Assembly (NCBI RefSeq): GCF_000429565.1
Contig: NZ_AUCC01000029.1
Span: 1-39,035, forward strand
Origin: Arsenophonus nasoniae DSM 15247
GTDB taxonomy: Bacteria > Pseudomonadota > Gammaproteobacteria > Enterobacterales > Enterobacteriaceae
Direction of reading: 5' to 3'
Length of the DNA: 39,035 bases
Shown here: positions 37,178-39,035 of the stretch, piece by piece
Layout: each line of letters starts with the position of its first letter
How positions within the stretch are numbered: position 1 is the stretch's first letter
Notes under the pieces: model-generated
Databases searched by the model: none
Seen by the model: only the letters and a program-made list of their open reading frames with translations
Told to the model about the DNA's origin: nothing
Translations under genes and position numbers: made by a program

Positions 37178-38712
37178 TTATATCGTTGTTGCAACACTAA
37201 AATCGAGATCAATATTAAAGTTAGGTAGATAAGTCATTAAATCGATGCTGCCATTTTCCCCATTAGAATCAAACGCAGCTATAAAATCAATTAAACTATC
37301 AAGTTGTCTATTATTAAGCGTTTCTCCCTGCCCGATCGCAGCGTTAATAACAACATTTTGTTGATCATAATCTTCGATTAATATGCCAGATAAACCATCA
37401 GCAGAGAGATACGATCGATTGCCATTGTGATCAACAATCTGATAATCAGCAATCCTTTTATCCTGTAAAATAATGGTATCTTTACCACCATTATTAATAA
37501 TGGTAACGTAGCCATTAAGCTGATTAATAAAAATAATATTGTTACCTTTTCCCGCCGCTAAAGTCACATTTCCGCCGGTAGAGATAAGAATATCATCGCC
37601 ATCACCGCCATAAAGTGCATCATCACCCTCACCATCGAGCAGAATATTGTTACCTGCCTTTACCGTAATGATATCATTCCCTTTTCCGCCTTTTATAATA
37701 TGTCCTTTTTCACTAACATCAGTAACAATATCATTACCATCACCGGCATCAAGTAATTTGGCATTCATACGATAATCGAGTGGCAATACAATAATATCAT
37801 CTTGTTCTGTTGCCAACTTAACAGGATCTAATGGTGCAATAAAGTTACCTTGTTCAGACAGAATTATATTAAATTTTTGCTGATTTTTGTCCTGTATTAG
37901 AATATTTAATGATTCTAATCGCTGCCAATTTATAAATTTTATTCTGGCTAGATTATTTTTTTATCTTTGTGTACTAATTCATTATTGTCAAAGAAAAAAT
38001 CATAACCACTATATTCAGCAAGATAAATAATGATTCTATCATTGTCAGTGTAATTTTCACTTATTTTGGCATAGTCAAAAGTAATATAAATAGAGACTAA
38101 ATTTAATATTGATATATCACTAATATAATAATGATCTACTCCTTTGGTTATATAACAATAACTATCACTTTTTATATTATAAAAATAATTATCAAACCGA
38201 TCACCGGATAATACCGTTCCCAACGCCTCAAAGGTAGTTTGCATAGGCCTAATATTATCTGGTAAATGATAGATCTTTTTATAAGTTTCTATGCTATTTT
38301 CAGCCAAATCAATGGCAACAAAATAGGGGCGAGCCGTGGTAACATGGCGCTCAAAACGCCTAACATACATAGCTTCATATAATATTGGTTGATCTATAAG
38401 TAAATTGACGGACTGAGGTAGGTAAGGTGCCAATATAAAGCCATCCTGAGTGCGGATATTATATTGATGAGTTAAAAAATGCTTACCATTATCATAATAA
38501 CCATAGGCATTTTTTAATTTAATTTCGATATCACTTTTGGCAACGTTATTTAGTTCAGATGGCACAGCTATTTCAATTTTTAGGATAATATCACGATCTT
38601 TTAATGCAAATGATTTTATCTCATCTAACTGATACTCCAGCTCGACAATAGTTTCACCGTTGTTGCCTTCTTCATCAATAACCACGTTAGAATGATAATT
38701 GAACATAAGCAC
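37178..38712 (-). pseudogene. RTX toxin/adhesin C-terminal part, truncated and frameshifted
   Basis: About 510 codons in two frames. The upstream part (38712-37948) is mixed beta-rich sequence with a GDRFDNYFYN motif, typical of the linkers in large RTX proteins. The downstream part (from about 37960) holds calcium-binding nonapeptide repeats (LDAGDGNDIV, IKGGKGNDII, LYGGDGDDIL) and a hydrophobic C-terminus (NIDLDFSVATTI) like type I secretion signals. The two join at an A tract of 7 in the sense strand; 8 would give KDKKNNLARIKFINWQ in one frame. The 5' side ends at the IS91-type element with no start signal of its own, so most of the original gene is missing. Whether it was a toxin, hemolysin or adhesin cannot be told. 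Confidence 0.75.
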
Positions 38713-38724
38713 GCCTTTGGCGTG
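38710..38724. repeat. Palindromic hairpin at the presumed IS edge
   Basis: CACGCC-TTT-GGCGTG is a perfect 6-bp stem, GC-rich in an AT-rich region, 64 bases before the transposase ATG. It may belong to the terIS end of the element. Confidence 0.45.
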
Positions 38725-38787
38725 AGCATCGCGGCAAAGGCGCTCTATTTCTAGGCAATTCCCTTCTCGTCTTTTATACTCTGCTCT

Positions 38788-39035
38788 ATGTACATCCCCA
38801 GACCTGCAAAACTGCTATTTCAATACGATGACGGATGGAACCTTTTCATCGAAAATAATCACATAGATGAATGGCAACTACTCTCTGTCGAAAAGATGCT
38901 CGCCTGCAGCACCTGCGCTATGGGCGTTCGCCGTTATTGCTGTTCTTCACCTGAATGCTCTCATTCACGCTTCTTTTGTCAAACCTGTAAATCCAAAGCC
39001 TGCAGTGCGTGTGGCCTCAAAGGCACCGAACAGTG
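38788..39035 (+). mobile_element. IS91-type transposase, 5' end only
   Basis: The first 82 codons of a transposase, cut by the window edge. The start MYIPRPAKLLFQ and the cysteine-rich zinc-binding module (CSTCAMGVRRYCCSS, then FFCQTCKSKACSACG) are characteristic of the N-terminal domain of IS91-family transposases. Base composition is visibly richer in GC than its neighbours, which fits foreign origin. It points the same way as the transposase tail at the left edge. The catalytic Y2 region lies beyond the window. Confidence 0.82.

Noticed and set aside
38701-38704. GAAC as IS91 target tetranucleotide at the right-hand IS
   Set aside because: The family target sits beside the oriIS end, downstream of the transposase, and not at this end; GAAC here is probably chance.

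Overview
The window is a piece of an AT-rich enterobacterial chromosome. The right half keeps the E. coli-like order icd-rluE-nudJ-mnmA-hflD-purB-phoP-phoQ-roxA, then pepT, cobB, lolEDC, mfd and ndh. Protein resemblance, very AT-rich intergenic DNA, several frameshifted genes, a chitin-active LPMO, an RTX-toxin relic and IS91-type elements at both edges suggest a Morganellaceae insect associate such as Arsenophonus. That taxonomic call is inference; no search was run.

Layout. 1-166: 3' end of an IS91-type transposase gene. 300-9150: accessory and stress genes separated by long AT-rich gaps: a small lipoprotein, a cold-shock protein, the lipid A palmitoyltransferase PagP, an aromatic amino-acid permease, a MarA/SoxS-like regulator, an AA10 LPMO without a signal peptide, an AGCS symporter, and a 25-codon gene that I identify as mgtS. 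9268-9678: a T4 DenV-like pyrimidine-dimer glycosylase. 10097-12472: three small exported proteins with similar signal peptides. The two larger ones consist almost entirely of 11-residue amphipathic repeats and share a nearly identical upstream module. 13072-16610: a phage remnant (tailspike, nested Rz/Rz1 spanins, an amidase without export signal) beside the 3' end of icd, a known phage attachment locus. 17233-36917: the conserved core block. 37178-38712: a truncated, frameshifted RTX-toxin C-terminus. 38788-39035: 5' end of another IS91-type transposase gene.

How the parts may connect. phoP is intact, but phoQ is broken between its histidine-phosphotransfer and ATPase domains and its sensor lacks the acidic cluster of the E. 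coli protein. mgtS and pagP are PhoP-regulated genes in relatives. Direct repeats with PhoP-box geometry (hexamer-N5-hexamer) lie upstream of both 11-mer-repeat genes and, more weakly, of mgtS and phoP. The repeat proteins are the best candidate here for an undescribed system: secreted, apolipoprotein/LEA-like helices under a shared, possibly PhoP-linked promoter.

Gene decay is visible in rluE and the RTX gene (each apparently one A short in an A tract), in phoQ, and in pepT, whose frame is intact but whose metal and catalytic residues are largely gone. A single-base frameshift can also be a sequencing error; the pepT substitutions cannot be explained that way.
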